Part shown: piece after piece, positions 54,411 through 64,000 of the stretch | How the letters are laid out: the number at the start of each line of letters is the position of its first letter | How positions within the stretch are numbered: position 1 is the stretch's first letter | Assembly (NCBI RefSeq): GCF_003265325.1 | Contig: NZ_QGNX01000007.1 | Location: 62,001 to 126,000, forward strand | Origin: Oceanibium sediminis | GTDB taxonomy: Bacteria; Pseudomonadota; Alphaproteobacteria; Rhodobacterales; Rhodobacteraceae | Direction of reading: 5' to 3' | DNA length: 64,000 nucleotides | Translations under genes and position numbers: made by a program | The notes under the pieces: model-generated | Database searches by the model: none | Seen by the model: the letters and a program-made list of their open reading frames with translations, nothing else | What the model was told of the DNA's origin: nothing

Positions 54411-55145
54411 TCATTTTAGAAGCGGCCCGGTCTGGTCCAGATATTCTGGATTGAACTCGGCAAGTTCCACCAGCCCGCCATAGTCGTGAAACGTCACACG
54501 GCCGTCCCGAAAGGTCACCAGCTCACTCTCCCGAAGCTGCCGCAGGACCCGGTTCACATGGACCGCGCTCAGCCCAAGCGTATCGGCGAGGTGGTACTGC
54601 GTCAGCGGGCAGTCGAATCCTTCCTTGCTGCCGACCCCTACCAGGGCAAGCCGCGATCCCAGCTCCAGTAGGAAATGCGCCATGCGGGCGTCCGCATCAC
54701 GTCGACCGATCCCGACAAGATGCTCCACGACCATCGCCTCGTCCCTTGACGCCGCCCAGAGTATGGCGGTTGCTAGGCGAGGGGTCTGCGCGAAAGCCTC
54801 AAGAAGGTCGCTCGTCATCACTTCGGCAGCCTCGATGTCGACGATGGGTTCGAAACTGTGATCGGAAGTGCGCAACAAGATGCTCCGCAACCCCAGAAAA
54901 TCCCCCGGCACCTGGAAATCGACGATCTGCCGCGTCCCGTCGGCCTGCAGCTTGTAGGAACAGACCCAACCCGAGGACAGAATATAAGCGGACTGAGCCG
55001 ACTGGCCCTGATGCACCATGTCACGTCCTGCGACAAAGGAGCGGCGACGCTGGTGCAGTCTCTCAAGCACGGCCAGTTCAACCTCCGACAGCGCGACGAA
55101 GGCCGAAAGCTTGCGGGTCAGTGGGCTGTGTTCAACTGGTCTCAT
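54411..55145 (-). CDS. Crp/Fnr family transcriptional regulator
   Basis: 244 residues from ATG 55145, with GGAGG upstream. The cyclic-nucleotide-binding-like fold is at about 15-140 (GRDMVHQGQSAQSAYILSSG). The C-terminal winged helix reads YHLADTLGLSAVHVNRVLRQ. The Fe-S cysteines of true FNR are absent, so it is not an oxygen-sensing FNR of the classical type. Alphaproteobacteria have many such stress regulators. It is divergent from the small protein and groESL genes and may control them. Confidence 0.82.
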   Translation of the reverse strand: MRPVEHSPLTRKLSAFVALSEVELAVLERLHQRRRSFVAGRDMVHQGQSAQSAYILSSGWVCSYKLQADGTRQIVDFQVPGDFLGLRSILLRTSDHSFEPIVDIEAAEVMTSDLLEAFAQTPRLATAILWAASRDEAMVVEHLVGIGRRDADARMAHFLLELGSRLALVGVGSKEGFDCPLTQYHLADTLGLSAVHVNRVLRQLRESELVTFRDGRVTFHDYGGLVELAEFNPEYLDQTGPLLK

Positions 55146-55294
55146 GGGCCTCCTGGTGTGTCGTGCCCCAAGAGCAGAAATCGGCCCGGACACTGCTCTG
55201 GATCAGTCCAGCATAGTGCACTTCCTGCGAGAAGTACGGATGTATCTGAACCTCACCTTCCCCGGGGATCACGATGCCAAGAAGGGAAACCCAG

Positions 55295-55531
55295 ATGTCC
55301 ACGGCGCGCGAACATGCAGGCCAAGCCGCCCTATCAATCTGCGAGGCGCTCCTGCTTGCCATGAACGATCGCGGTTTGCTGCCGGAGCACGAGATCGTGG
55401 GGGTTCTTCGCGACGCGGCGGCGACCCACGAGAACGCCGTTGGCACCGAACCCGAAATGGAAAATCACCGGGCCGTCGCAGAATTGATCAACGCGATCAT
55501 CGCTGGCGGAAACTCGGTTCGACGCTCGTGA
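55295..55531 (+). CDS. Small protein of unknown function upstream of groESL
   Basis: 78 residues from ATG 55295, with AAGGGA upstream. It is helical and acidic (LSICEALLLAMNDRGLLPEH). The same strand continues to groES after 132 bp, so it may share the transcript. No family was recognised. Confidence 0.5.
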   Translation: MSTAREHAGQAALSICEALLLAMNDRGLLPEHEIVGVLRDAAATHENAVGTEPEMENHRAVAELINAIIAGGNSVRRS

Positions 55532-55663
55532 CACGCTACCGCGACGGTGTCGATCCGTATTCTCGGAGTAGAAACCGAACAGGATACCGCCGCCTTGCGC
55601 GGACTGCAGCTGAGCATTCGACCGGGTCAGCTCCGCCAACGAACCTCGACAAGGAGCACGTCG

Positions 55664-55951
55664 ATGTCATTCACCCCACTACACGACCGGGTTCTCGTTC
55701 GCCGCATTGAAGGCGACGCGACGACCAAGGGCGGCCTCATCATTCCCGATACCGCCAAGGAGAAGCCCCAAGAAGGCGAAGTCGTCTCCGTTGGCGCCGG
55801 GGGAAGGCGCGACGACGGCGAGCGCATCCCCATGGATGTCAAATCCGGCGACCGGATCCTCTTTGGAAAATGGTCTGCGTCGGAGGTTAAACTCGATGGC
55901 GACGACCTTCTGATCATGAAGGAGAGCGACATTCTCGGCGCGATTGCCTGA
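55664..55951 (+). CDS. groES: Co-chaperonin GroES
   Basis: 95 residues from ATG 55664 ([20 protein letters not shown]). Family features are [20 protein letters not shown] with the mobile loop, and the C-terminal [15 protein letters not shown]. It forms the heptameric lid for GroEL, encoded 44 bp downstream. No CIRCE element was seen upstream, so this copy is not evidently under HrcA control. Accessory groESL copies are common in alphaproteobacteria. Confidence 0.95.
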   Translation: MSFTPLHDRVLVRRIEGDATTKGGLIIPDTAKEKPQEGEVVSVGAGGRRDDGERIPMDVKSGDRILFGKWSASEVKLDGDDLLIMKESDILGAIA

Positions 55952-55959
55952 GTCCGTAA

Positions 55960-57624
<1,665 letters not shown>

Positions 57625-57730
57625 ATTGCCAAGGCCTGGGGGCAGGACCGTCCGGGCGTGATATAAGAATCTTGATCGACATGAAATCTGATCAATTCGT
57701 CAGAAAAATCCGGAACCAGGAGCAACTGAA

Positions 57731-57865
57731 ATGACCAAAGGTGACAAGCAACGCGGCAACCGTGAAGCGAAGAAACCCAAGAAGGTAAAGGAGAAGGTCG
57801 TTGCGACAGCCGACTTCACGAAGGGCAAAGCCCTGACCAATCTTGGCGAGCACAAGAAGAAATAG
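57731..57865 (+). CDS. Small Lys-rich protein of unknown function
   Basis: 44 residues from ATG 57731, with CAGGAG upstream. The sequence starts MTKGDKQRGNREAKKPKKVK and ends HKKK. Small basic proteins of this kind with an N-terminal NREAKKPK are found in several alphaproteobacteria and have no assigned function. It lies 106 bp past groEL. Confidence 0.55.
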   Translation: MTKGDKQRGNREAKKPKKVKEKVVATADFTKGKALTNLGEHKKK

Positions 57866-58025
57866 GCAGCGGGCCAAGTGCTCTTCCGTCACTGGACATG
57901 GAGCCAGGTGGCAGCGAGAGACGCGGCGACTTGCTGCATCGGGCAGCCTCTGGCCCGCACAAAGATACGTTGATGAGTTGCCGGAGAGACCGCGCGACAC
58001 GCGTATTTGATCAAGAAACAGCGAG

Positions 58026-58244
58026 TTAGCAAAGGCATTCCCACGCCTGATCTCGCATCACAGCGTAGTCGCTCTCCATTTCCGCGATCACCGGTCCCTC
58101 CGGCAGTAGGGCCAGTTCTTCGGCCACCCGGCCCTGGAACTCGCGGCTGTACTCGACCACTGGCGGACACGCCCTTGGACCACCGCCGTCAGAACTGACC
58201 GTCGCGCATCCGCTCAGCCAGATCGTCGCGAGAGCGAGGGCGAC
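58026..58244 (-). pseudogene. Rz1-like o-spanin lipoprotein remnant
   Basis: A 72-codon minus-strand frame without a usual start codon reads VALALATIWLSGCATVSSDG then CPPVVEYSREFQGRVAEELA. LSGC is a lipobox, and Pro-rich short lipoproteins of this kind are the outer-membrane part of phage spanins. It overlaps the Rz-like reading frame upstream, as in classic nested Rz/Rz1 pairs. Confidence 0.55.
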
Positions 58245-58402
58245 GTGCCCACCTAGAACATTCGTCGTTGGGCCTCATGGGTTCTTTCCATGGTATCGAG
58301 CTGTTGTGCCAGACGCCCGGCACGTTCCCCGGAGCGGCGCAGCGTCAGCGGGAACAGAAGGATCGCGAGGGCGATGACACCGTAGCGGATCGCCGCGCGC
58401 GT
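58189..58402 (-). pseudogene. Rz-like i-spanin remnant
   Basis: The minus strand reads RYGVIALAILLFPLTLRRSG then LAQQLDTMERTHEAQRRMF and a TAG. A second frame continues ARRPRSRDDLAERMRDGQF to a TGA at 58189. This is a membrane helix plus coiled coil plus the C-terminal tail typical of phage Rz-like proteins, broken by one frameshift. It partly overlaps the Rz1-like frame. Confidence 0.5.
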
Positions 58403-58440
58403 CTATGCCGATCCGGCGAGCATGGCCAATAGCCCGCCGA

Positions 58441-58605
58441 TCACCGCAGCCCCCGGCGCCAGTCGTCGAGACGCGCACAGATTGTCACCGCGATCTCGCC
58501 GAGCGCCACGGCGATGAGCACCCACCGCAGAGTGTCGAGATACGGGACGAGCGGCAGGATGGCAGGATGGCGGTCTGGGTCTCGGCGAGCGTCGCGACGC
58601 CTGCC
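58441..58605 (-). pseudogene. Phage endolysin C-terminal/holin-like membrane segment, frameshifted
   Basis: GVATLAETQTAIL in one frame continues in another as LPLVPYLDTLRWVLIAVALG then EIAVTICARLDDWRRGLR and TGA at 58441. The frame change coincides with an exact tandem duplication of GGCAGGAT (58553-58568). Such segments end phage lysozymes. The catalytic part is gone; the preceding sequence is recombinase. Confidence 0.5.
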
Positions 58606-58621
58606 GCGCCGCCACCTTCAG

Positions 58622-59134
58622 CTCTTCCGCGAAGGCGGCGGCGTTCTTGGTGACAGTCACCCTGAGCGACACACCGCCCTTGCCGGCCCTCCTGATCGCC
58701 GCGGCCCGTTGGAGGTTACCCAGTTCACCCCTCGCGCTTTGGCGGCCGCCAGTGCCTCCTTCGTGCGCCGGGAGATCGCCTCCCGCTCCTGCTGGGCCAC
58801 CATGGTCATGATTCCCACAGTCAGGTCGTTCGCCTCCGGCATGTCGCAAGCGATGTACCTGACGCCACTGTCGCGCAGCGTCAGAAGGAAGGCAGCGTTC
58901 CGGCTGAGCCGGTCGAGCTTCGCAATGACCAGTGTCGCCCCCGTGAGCCGCGCGTGGGTCAGCGCCCCCTGAAGCTGCGGCCGGCCTCGACCTCGGTGAA
59001 GCGCGCGAGGACTGTGGCGCCGCGCTCTATGGCGAGGCGTCGATCGCCCTGCGCTGAGCCGCCAACCCCAGCCCCGACTTCCCCTGCCGGGCCGTGGAGG
59101 CCCGCTCGTAGGCGACAAATCGGGCTGCTGCCAT
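58622..59134 (-). pseudogene. Serine recombinase (resolvase/invertase family) in three frames
   Basis: From ATG 59134 the frame reads AAARFVAYERASTARQGKSG then LGLAAQRRAIDA before a stop. A second frame gives IERGATVLARFTEVEAG and a third ALTHARLTGATLVIAKLDRL then SRNAAFLLTLRDSGVRYIAC and AAIRRAGKGGVSLRVTVTKN. Together they cover the catalytic domain and hinge of a small serine recombinase, with the expected YERAS start and KLDRLSR motif. At least two frameshifts make it inactive. The DNA-binding end fuses to phage endolysin sequence. Confidence 0.7.
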
Positions 59135-59496
59135 GGGGCGTACAAACCTGCGTAACGTTGGTTGCGCAGCTGTGTCCGATACTCGTTGGGACTAGTGTAG
59201 CGCTGCAGTCGACGCTGGTTTCTTGGCCTGGACATGGATTTCCGCTTTGAGCCCTTTTCTGCACGATGCTGTGCCGCGTTCGAACGGAAGCATGGCGGGG
59301 CAATCCGGACGTTCGGTGAGTGCGCGCTAGGCGTATTCCTGACCCTACCGGGATATTTGGAGAAGGGCCTGACGGGAAGCCAGACAGATGAATTTTATGC
59401 CCATCGGTGGCCAAAGACTATCATTTGACGCCGACGAGCTTGTCATAAATCAGGGCTCCAATGACGGGTCTTGCCCAGTATCCCACATCTTCCGCT
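59135..59496. other. Unassigned region between recombinase remnant and dioxygenase gene
   Basis: About 360 bases with short frames only. No recognisable gene, terminator or repeat was found. Confidence 0.35.
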
Positions 59497-60546
59497 TTAT
59501 TGGTTGCCGCGATCCTGCCGGAACAAACCCAGCTTCTCCTGCGCCACGCGGTCGGAATAGCTGAACAGAACCGACTCGCTCTCCGCCTCATGGGTTACCC
59601 AGGCCCAGCTCGGCGCGACGAAGATATCCTTCGGCCCCCACTCGAACTTCTCTCCACCGATGGTGGTGTGCCCCCCGCCCTCGACGCAGACATAGATCGT
59701 CGCGTCCGTGGACCGGTAGGCGGCCGATTTGAACCCCTTCGGCAGCAATTGCAGGAAAGCCGCGATGGTCGGCATCGCGTGTCCGCCGTCGATCGGGTTC
59801 ACATAGCGCATTTTCAGCCCGTGGCAGGGGTCCCATTCGCCCTGCGCCTTCATCCGCTCCAATGCCTCGCGCGACCGCGCATAGGGGTAGTTGAAGATCG
59901 GAGAGGCCAGCTTCTCCTGTTTGTAATCCACCGGCAGCATGTTGGCGCCATAGCGCGCTAGGCTGTCCCCGGTTTCCCGGCTCACCGGCTGCTCGTCGTC
60001 GCCGTAGCCCTCGGCGAACGAAGCGTCGAAATGGCTGACGATGGGGATGTCGAGGCCGTCGAGCCAGATCATCGGCGCCTCGGTCTGGTTGCCGTGATCG
60101 TGCCAAGCGGTCGGCGGGGTGATGACGAAATCGCCATACTCCATCATCGTACGCTCGCCGTTCACCGCGGTGTGGGCGCCCGATCCGTCCAGCACGAAGC
60201 GCAACGCCGACTGGCTGTGCCGATGGGCCGGCGCGACTTCGCCCGGCATTACCAGTTGCAACCCTGCATAGAGCGAGGTGGTGATCTTCGACAACCCGCG
60301 CAGCCCCGGATTCTCCAGGATCAGCACCCGCCGCTCCGCCTCCCTGGCGGTGATCAGCCCGCCCGCCTCCATCAGGTATTCCCTTGCGGCGTCGAACTTC
60401 CACAGATGCGCGCGGCAGTCGCTCTTCGGCTCCGGCGTGATGATGTCAGACATCACCGCCCAAAGCGGGGTGAAGGCCTGCTTGTCGATCTTGGCGTAGA
60501 ACGCCAGCCGCTCCGGCGTCTCCTCGGGCCTGCGTGTCAGGGACAT
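59497..60546 (-). CDS. Gentisate 1,2-dioxygenase
   Basis: 349 residues, two cupin halves. The first cupin has the metal-binding HRHSQSALRFVLDGSGAHT near residue 108 with two His, followed by TPPTAWHDHGNQ. The second keeps YRSTDATIYVCVEGGGHTT. This matches the ring-cleaving dioxygenase that converts gentisate to maleylpyruvate with Fe(II) and oxygen. It starts 12 bp after the stop of a truncated hydroxylase fragment. It lies within decayed mobile DNA, about 46 kb from the aryl-CoA operon. It could take gentisate from a salicylyl-CoA route or 3-hydroxybenzoate. Confidence 0.88.
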   Translation of the reverse strand: MSLTRRPEETPERLAFYAKIDKQAFTPLWAVMSDIITPEPKSDCRAHLWKFDAAREYLMEAGGLITAREAERRVLILENPGLRGLSKITTSLYAGLQLVMPGEVAPAHRHSQSALRFVLDGSGAHTAVNGERTMMEYGDFVITPPTAWHDHGNQTEAPMIWLDGLDIPIVSHFDASFAEGYGDDEQPVSRETGDSLARYGANMLPVDYKQEKLASPIFNYPYARSREALERMKAQGEWDPCHGLKMRYVNPIDGGHAMPTIAAFLQLLPKGFKSAAYRSTDATIYVCVEGGGHTTIGGEKFEWGPKDIFVAPSWAWVTHEAESESVLFSYSDRVAQEKLGLFRQDRGNQ

Positions 60547-60558
60547 GGGGCTTCCTCC

Positions 60559-60684
60559 TCAGGCGCTCAGGCCGTTGCCACCATAGATCCACAAAAGCTG
60601 GTCGAACCAATCCTCGGGCGACATGCCGGACATCACGTGGTTGCGGACCGCCGCCTTGGCGTCGTCCGGGTGATAGATCCGGCA
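60559..60684 (-). pseudogene. C-terminal remnant of an FAD aromatic hydroxylase
   Basis: The minus strand ends RIYHPDDAKAAVRNHVMSG then MSPEDWFDQLLWIYGGNGLS and a stop at 60559. Short C-terminal segments with W(L/I)YG occur at the end of 3-hydroxybenzoate 6-hydroxylase-like monooxygenases. Codons upstream of 60690 become unrelated, so the main body of the gene has been deleted. Placed 12 bp from gentisate dioxygenase, it fits a former hydroxylase-dioxygenase operon. Confidence 0.45.
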
Positions 60685-60699
60685 TTCCCCATTTGACGT

Positions 60700-61184
60700 T
60701 CCTTCCGCGAGGCTACAGCCGCCAAAGGTGACTTTCCAAGCGATTTCTGTCTCCAGCCCTCTGGCAAAGGTGTGTGCCGGCCGCGAAGAGTGGCCGAGTG
60801 TGCTGGCCCTGGCGGTGCTTCCGGAGTCTGTGGAACGTCTGTCAAATTCCAACTAGAAGGAAGAACTTTAGCACTGGAGTTCGATGGAAAGATGTCCGCG
60901 CCTGATGCTGTGGACGGCTCCTACTCCGGCATTGCGATGTACCAAGTTGCGGTGGTTAATCAAGAACGGCAAATTTCGCTTCTTGGCACTTTCTTGACTT
61001 AGCCTCAAAGGCAGAATTCGGGACCGAACCGGACATCTGAAATATTGCTCAAATGGCGACTTCGTCCCGCAGTGCGGCCATTCACTACCCGGATCTTTCA
61101 TGCCAATGCAGTCCGCAACGCGGGTCCTTCACTTGGCGGACGCGCTGGAAAGCTCATGGCGTCGCCGCTCATTCGGCCAGCCAC
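60700..61184. other. Unassigned region in the graveyard
   Basis: About 480 bases between the hydroxylase tail and the terminase-like remnant. Only short, unlikely frames are present on both strands. No repeat or RNA gene was recognised. Confidence 0.35.
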
Positions 61185-61324
61185 TCAAAGCTTGTCGGCA
61201 TCCTCGATGATGATTGGCGCGCGGGTGATGCGCGGCCCGTCGGGATGCACCGAAGGCCGGCTTCCGATGGTGTGGGTTTCCTTGTCTTCAGCCCCTTCCG
61301 GCGGGTCTGTCCCCTCGTAGGTGG

Positions 61325-61645
61325 TCACGAACTTGATCTCAGCGGCTCCGCAATGCCGCCGTGCTCGGGCCCCAGCGCCAGTCGCTGGCATGCCGAGGGG
61401 CTGAGGCCCGGCTCCGCCATGTAGCGCCCCATCAGTTCCGGCTGCTTGTTGGAGATCGAGAGCCTGAAGGATTGCTGCACGTAGCCCGAGGGCGTCTTCA
61501 GGATGGTTGGCGTCGCCTTCAGCTTCTGCTCTGCCTCGACCCAGCGCCCGTAGCACTGGCGGTAGGCCGCCAGCGCCCTCGGTGACTTCGGGGCGTTGCC
61601 ATCGCGGCGTGCGAAGGGCTTGCGGCCTTTGGCCTGAAGCGACAA
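61325..61645 (-). pseudogene. Phage terminase small subunit (P27-like) remnant
   Basis: A 106-codon minus-strand frame reads AAYRQCYGRWVEAEQKLKA then GYVQQSFRLSISNKQPELMG and RYMAEPGLSPSACQRLAL. The W-x-E-A-E-x-x-L, NK(Q)xELM and LGLSPxxRxRL pattern is that of P27-family terminase small subunits. The usual N-terminal domain is absent. An open segment in another frame continues to 61185, consistent with a frameshift. Confidence 0.5.
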
Positions 61646-61656
61646 GTAAGTAGGCC

Positions 61657-61947
61657 ATGACCAAACCCATCGTCCGGAAACAGCGCTGCGCCGTCTACAC
61701 CCGGAAATCCTCCGAGGAAGGGCTGGAGCAGGAGTTCAACTCGCTCCGCGCTCAGCGGGAATCCTGCGAGGCCTTCTTCGCGAGTCAGCGGTCGGAGGGC
61801 TGGCTTGGCCTTCCAAAGAAACGCAGCCTAAATGGGGAATCGGAGCGGCATCAAACCCTGACAGGTCCAGATCGGCGGTGCGCTCGCCTCTCCGGTCAGC
61901 CGGTCGTGGAAGGGGTATTGGCAACGACGGGCAGCGTGATGGCCTAG
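61657..61947 (+). pseudogene. Large serine recombinase N-terminal remnant
   Basis: The frame starts MTKPIVRKQRCAVYTRKSSE then EGLEQEFNSLRAQRESCEAF and continues FASQRSEGW. This is the catalytic start (YTRKSSEEG with the nucleophile Ser) of a large serine recombinase. After about residue 48 the sequence becomes unrelated, and only 96 codons remain of the expected 500 or more. Confidence 0.65.
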
Positions 61948-62342
61948 CCGACACCCAAGATGCACATACCCTTGCGCTTCTCGATCATCCGTACATGTTT
62001 ATGGCGCTTGGCGTGGCGCAGGACCTGCACGACCTTGAAGACCGCAGAGTTCCTGAGCGCCGAGTCCGAGATATCCAGACCACGCTCCGCCATGACGCGT
62101 TCCGCAAGTTCTCGGGTCGTTAGGTCACCGTCCACTCCGAGGTGCCGTACGCAGATGTCCGCTATCGCGCCATTCTTGTAAAACCCATGGCTCACGATAT
62201 ACCGCGCGCGCTGGCGCTCCGGTGCAGCGAAAAGCTCAACCGTCGCATTCACATGCGCTAAATCCTGCTTCCCCGCCGCGATCTGGGCTTCGTAGGCCTT
62301 GATCTGCCCCAGGAACTCGGCCGCTTCTAGGTGAGGTGTCAA
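61944..62342 (-). CDS. Conserved hypothetical protein of mobile regions
   Basis: 132 residues. It starts with a helical segment (FLGQIKAYEAQIAAGKQDLA) and has GDLTTRELAERVMAERGLD and a basic end (VRMIEKRKGMCILG), suggesting a helix-turn-helix-like nucleic acid binder. It sits beside recombinase and terminase remnants but is intact. I do not recognise an established family name. Confidence 0.55.
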   Translation of the reverse strand: MTPHLEAAEFLGQIKAYEAQIAAGKQDLAHVNATVELFAAPERQRARYIVSHGFYKNGAIADICVRHLGVDGDLTTRELAERVMAERGLDISDSALRNSAVFKVVQVLRHAKRHKHVRMIEKRKGMCILGVG

Positions 62343-62490
62343 TGAGCGTTCAAAGTTGACCCGGTTTCAGCGTTTGATTTTGATCCGTCGTTGGGGTGGC
62401 AAAGCCTACAGGCGGGCGGCCCTCACATAGCTAGTCTGCCTGCTGGCGTTCGCGTTGTAGTCAGTTGCGTTGACACCACCGCGGAACCGG

Positions 62491-63264
62491 TCAGCCCCCC
62501 GTTTCAACCGCCTGCGACATGGCTCTGATCGCCCCCATGGCCGCCGACCGCAGAAAGCCCTGATCCGAACTCAGTATGAACGCCGTAGATCCCGCGTTGG
62601 CCTGGGTCGATGCGTCCTCTGGCGACCCGGGCAGGATGGCCACCGGCCGACCGGCACGGAGCGCAGCCTTGTGGATCCGGTCCGTTGCTTCGCGCACCCT
62701 GCCCACGACATCGTCAGACCCGGCATAGGCTGCGCCCAGGTCACCGCGTCCGATGAACACGCCGTCCAGCCCCTCGACCGCCAGAATATCGTCGATGTTA
62801 TCAACCGCCTCGGGATCCTCGACCATGGCGATGATCGTCACGCGGCTGTCTTCACTGGCCATGTGTTCTGCTTGGCCCGCGCGACCGAAATCGCCTGCGC
62901 GGGTGGTCGGAGAAAATCCGCGCCTGCCGCCGTGATACCGGCCTGCCGCCACGATGGCGTGCGCCGTCTCTGCATCGGTCACATGGGGCACCAGAACGCC
63001 GTCCGCCCCACAGTCCAGGACCGATAGTATGTTCTCTGCGGCCCCGCTTTGCACCCGGACGATTGCGGCCAGACCGGCGGCACGACAGGCCAGAATGATG
63101 CGATCCGTCGTTTCGCGGCTGAACGGCGCATGTTCTTCATCGACCACGATGAAATCATATCCGACGCTTCCCATGATCTCTGCCGGCATGGTTGCTGGCA
63201 CCTTCAGGAAGGTCCCGAAGAGCACCTCTTTTGCCGTGAATCTTTCCTTGAACCTTTGCTCCAT
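62491..63264 (-). CDS. HpcH/HpaI aldolase family protein
   Basis: 257 residues. It has the TIM-barrel signature FGTFLKVPATMPAEIMGSVG then YDFIVVDEEHAPF, the metal-binding Glu in MVEDPEAVDNIDDI, and the Asp-containing FIGRGDLGAAYAG. These enzymes cleave 4-hydroxy-2-oxoacids to pyruvate and an aldehyde, for example after aromatic ring cleavage. It lies 4 bp past the stop of the DUF6282-like gene on the same strand, suggesting a common transcript. The substrate is not determined. Confidence 0.82.
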   Translation of the reverse strand: MEQRFKERFTAKEVLFGTFLKVPATMPAEIMGSVGYDFIVVDEEHAPFSRETTDRIILACRAAGLAAIVRVQSGAAENILSVLDCGADGVLVPHVTDAETAHAIVAAGRYHGGRRGFSPTTRAGDFGRAGQAEHMASEDSRVTIIAMVEDPEAVDNIDDILAVEGLDGVFIGRGDLGAAYAGSDDVVGRVREATDRIHKAALRAGRPVAILPGSPEDASTQANAGSTAFILSSDQGFLRSAAMGAIRAMSQAVETGG

Positions 63265-63268
63265 TTTT

Positions 63269-64000
63269 TCAGCCTTCCAGCCCGATCACCGTTGCCGGAT
63301 TGGTCGCGACCATGGCGCGCACATCCGCATCCGAATAGCCTAACGCAAGGCAGGTCGCGATGCCGCGCCGCATACCCTGGATCGGGGTCAGCGTACCTAC
63401 CTGCCCCAGATCGGAGGCAAGGATCGTCCTTTCGGGACCGACGCAGTCGATGAAGGCGCGCAGCTCTTCATCCGTCCGATTGCGGAATTTCGATCCCTCG
63501 GCGAAGAAGGCCAGCGAATGTTCGGCATAGGCCCCCATCTCCGCGATCTCCTTCATGTCGTCGAAGGATGCGCCGACAATATCCTCGGGATGGGTGAAGA
63601 TCAGCCGTTCGACACGACGCTTGCGGGCCTCGGCAAAGACTTGTTTCGTCTCGGAGACGTGGATATGCCCGCTGGCCAAGGCCAACCCGGTCGCGGCGAC
63701 GACGTCCAGAATATCCAGAAGTTCGGGCCGCATCTTCCCGTCCTCGAACAGAGGCACCGCCGAGGCCGGGCGGATCTTTGATGTCGCCGCCGGATGGGAC
63801 CAGCCGGCGGTCTTTTCCCACTCCAGGTGGTTTTCCGCCGCCAGAGTCGGCAGCCAGACAATACGCCCGTCCATCGCGGCGGTATGCTCCACACCATAGG
63901 GATTCAGGCCGCCCACGACATTGTTCAGCACGATGCCCGAATAGACCTTCGTGGTCAGTTCCGGGTGATGGTTGCGGATCATCCGCGCACACATCACACC
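63269..64000 (-). CDS. DUF6282-like amidohydrolase-fold protein (5' end outside window)
   Basis: At least 243 residues. The sequence has metal-ligand candidates typical of TIM-barrel amidohydrolases: GHIHVSETKQVF, RLIFTHPEDIVGAS and the Asp in ILASDLGQVGTLTP. It resembles DUF6282 proteins, which are often paired with aldolase genes in catabolic operons. The N-terminus is cut by the window edge. It probably hydrolyses a C-N or C-O bond in the pathway that feeds the neighbouring aldolase. Confidence 0.7.
   Translation of the reverse strand, partial: GVMCARMIRNHHPELTTKVYSGIVLNNVVGGLNPYGVEHTAAMDGRIVWLPTLAAENHLEWEKTAGWSHPAATSKIRPASAVPLFEDGKMRPELLDILDVVAATGLALASGHIHVSETKQVFAEARKRRVERLIFTHPEDIVGASFDDMKEIAEMGAYAEHSLAFFAEGSKFRNRTDEELRAFIDCVGPERTILASDLGQVGTLTPIQGMRRGIATCLALGYSDADVRAMVATNPATVIGLEG

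Noticed and set aside
55532-55663. CIRCE/HrcA element upstream of groES
   Set aside because: No TTAGCACTC / GAGTGCTAA inverted repeat is present in the gap.
57672-57695. FNR-like box (TTGATC ... GATCAA) ahead of the small Lys-rich gene
   Set aside because: The half-sites are separated by 12 bases instead of the 4 required between TTGAT and ATCAA, so it is not an FNR site.
60772-61002. Plus-strand frame next to the hydroxylase remnant
   Set aside because: No motif, no ribosome site and a composition unlike the surrounding genes; treated as unassigned.

Overview
The window looks like chromosomal DNA of a high-GC alphaproteobacterium, most likely Rhodobacterales/Roseobacteraceae-like. The evidence is GC-rich codon use, very tight ATGA-type start/stop overlaps, many TRAP and branched-chain ABC transporters, and alphaproteobacterial versions of the Crp/Fnr, GroESL and winged-helix/TPR proteins. 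No rRNA, tRNA, CRISPR array or intact insertion sequence was recognised. All calls come from reading the sequence; no database search was run.

Positions 1-28.1 kb and 35.0-42.3 kb carry a CoA-thioester-based aromatic acid catabolism region. A minus-strand operon (7996 to 1) holds a VOC protein, an MBL hydrolase, a DctPQM TRAP transporter, an SDR and indolepyruvate:ferredoxin oxidoreductase (iorA, iorB partial). Divergent from it, across a 33-bp palindrome, a plus-strand operon (8201-17637) encodes a fused flavin monooxygenase/old-yellow-enzyme of the 2-aminobenzoyl-CoA monooxygenase/reductase type, an SDR, a MarR regulator, an enoyl-CoA hydratase, an acyl-CoA dehydrogenase, a hotdog thioesterase, a RidA protein and a TAXI-TRAP transporter whose binding protein has an in-frame TGA. 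A third, 11-gene minus-strand operon (28044 to 18874) encodes a Liv-type ABC importer, an alpha/beta hydrolase, a TetR regulator, an enoyl-CoA hydratase, an acyl-CoA ligase and two MaoC-type proteins. A fourth unit (41406 to 35037) has a GntR/UTRA regulator, a second TAXI-TRAP system, a hydrolase and a 2-aminobenzoate/benzoate-type CoA ligase. Together they would import aromatic acids, activate them to CoA thioesters, hydroxylate and reduce the ring, and open it by beta-oxidation-like steps.

Positions 28.2-34.5 kb hold a 1244-residue secreted metzincin-like zinc protease, an unknown multi-pass membrane protein and a second HExxH peptidase gene broken by three single-base deletions. Positions 42.3-57.9 kb are stress/envelope accessory genes: a TetR stub beside an intact palindrome, a small exported protein, a winged-helix/TPR regulator, a SulP-like transporter, a cluster with two transglutaminase-like proteins and a seven-repeat Cys-rich exported protein, a Crp/Fnr regulator and a groESL pair that resembles an accessory copy.

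Positions 47.2-48.1 kb and 57.9-62.4 kb are gene graveyards. They contain AraC, DUF3883 and serine recombinase fragments, a decayed phage lysis cassette (endolysin tail, Rz/Rz1-like spanins), a terminase small-subunit remnant and an intact gentisate 1,2-dioxygenase next to the tail of an aromatic hydroxylase. The right end has an HpcH/HpaI aldolase and a DUF6282-like protein cut by the window edge.
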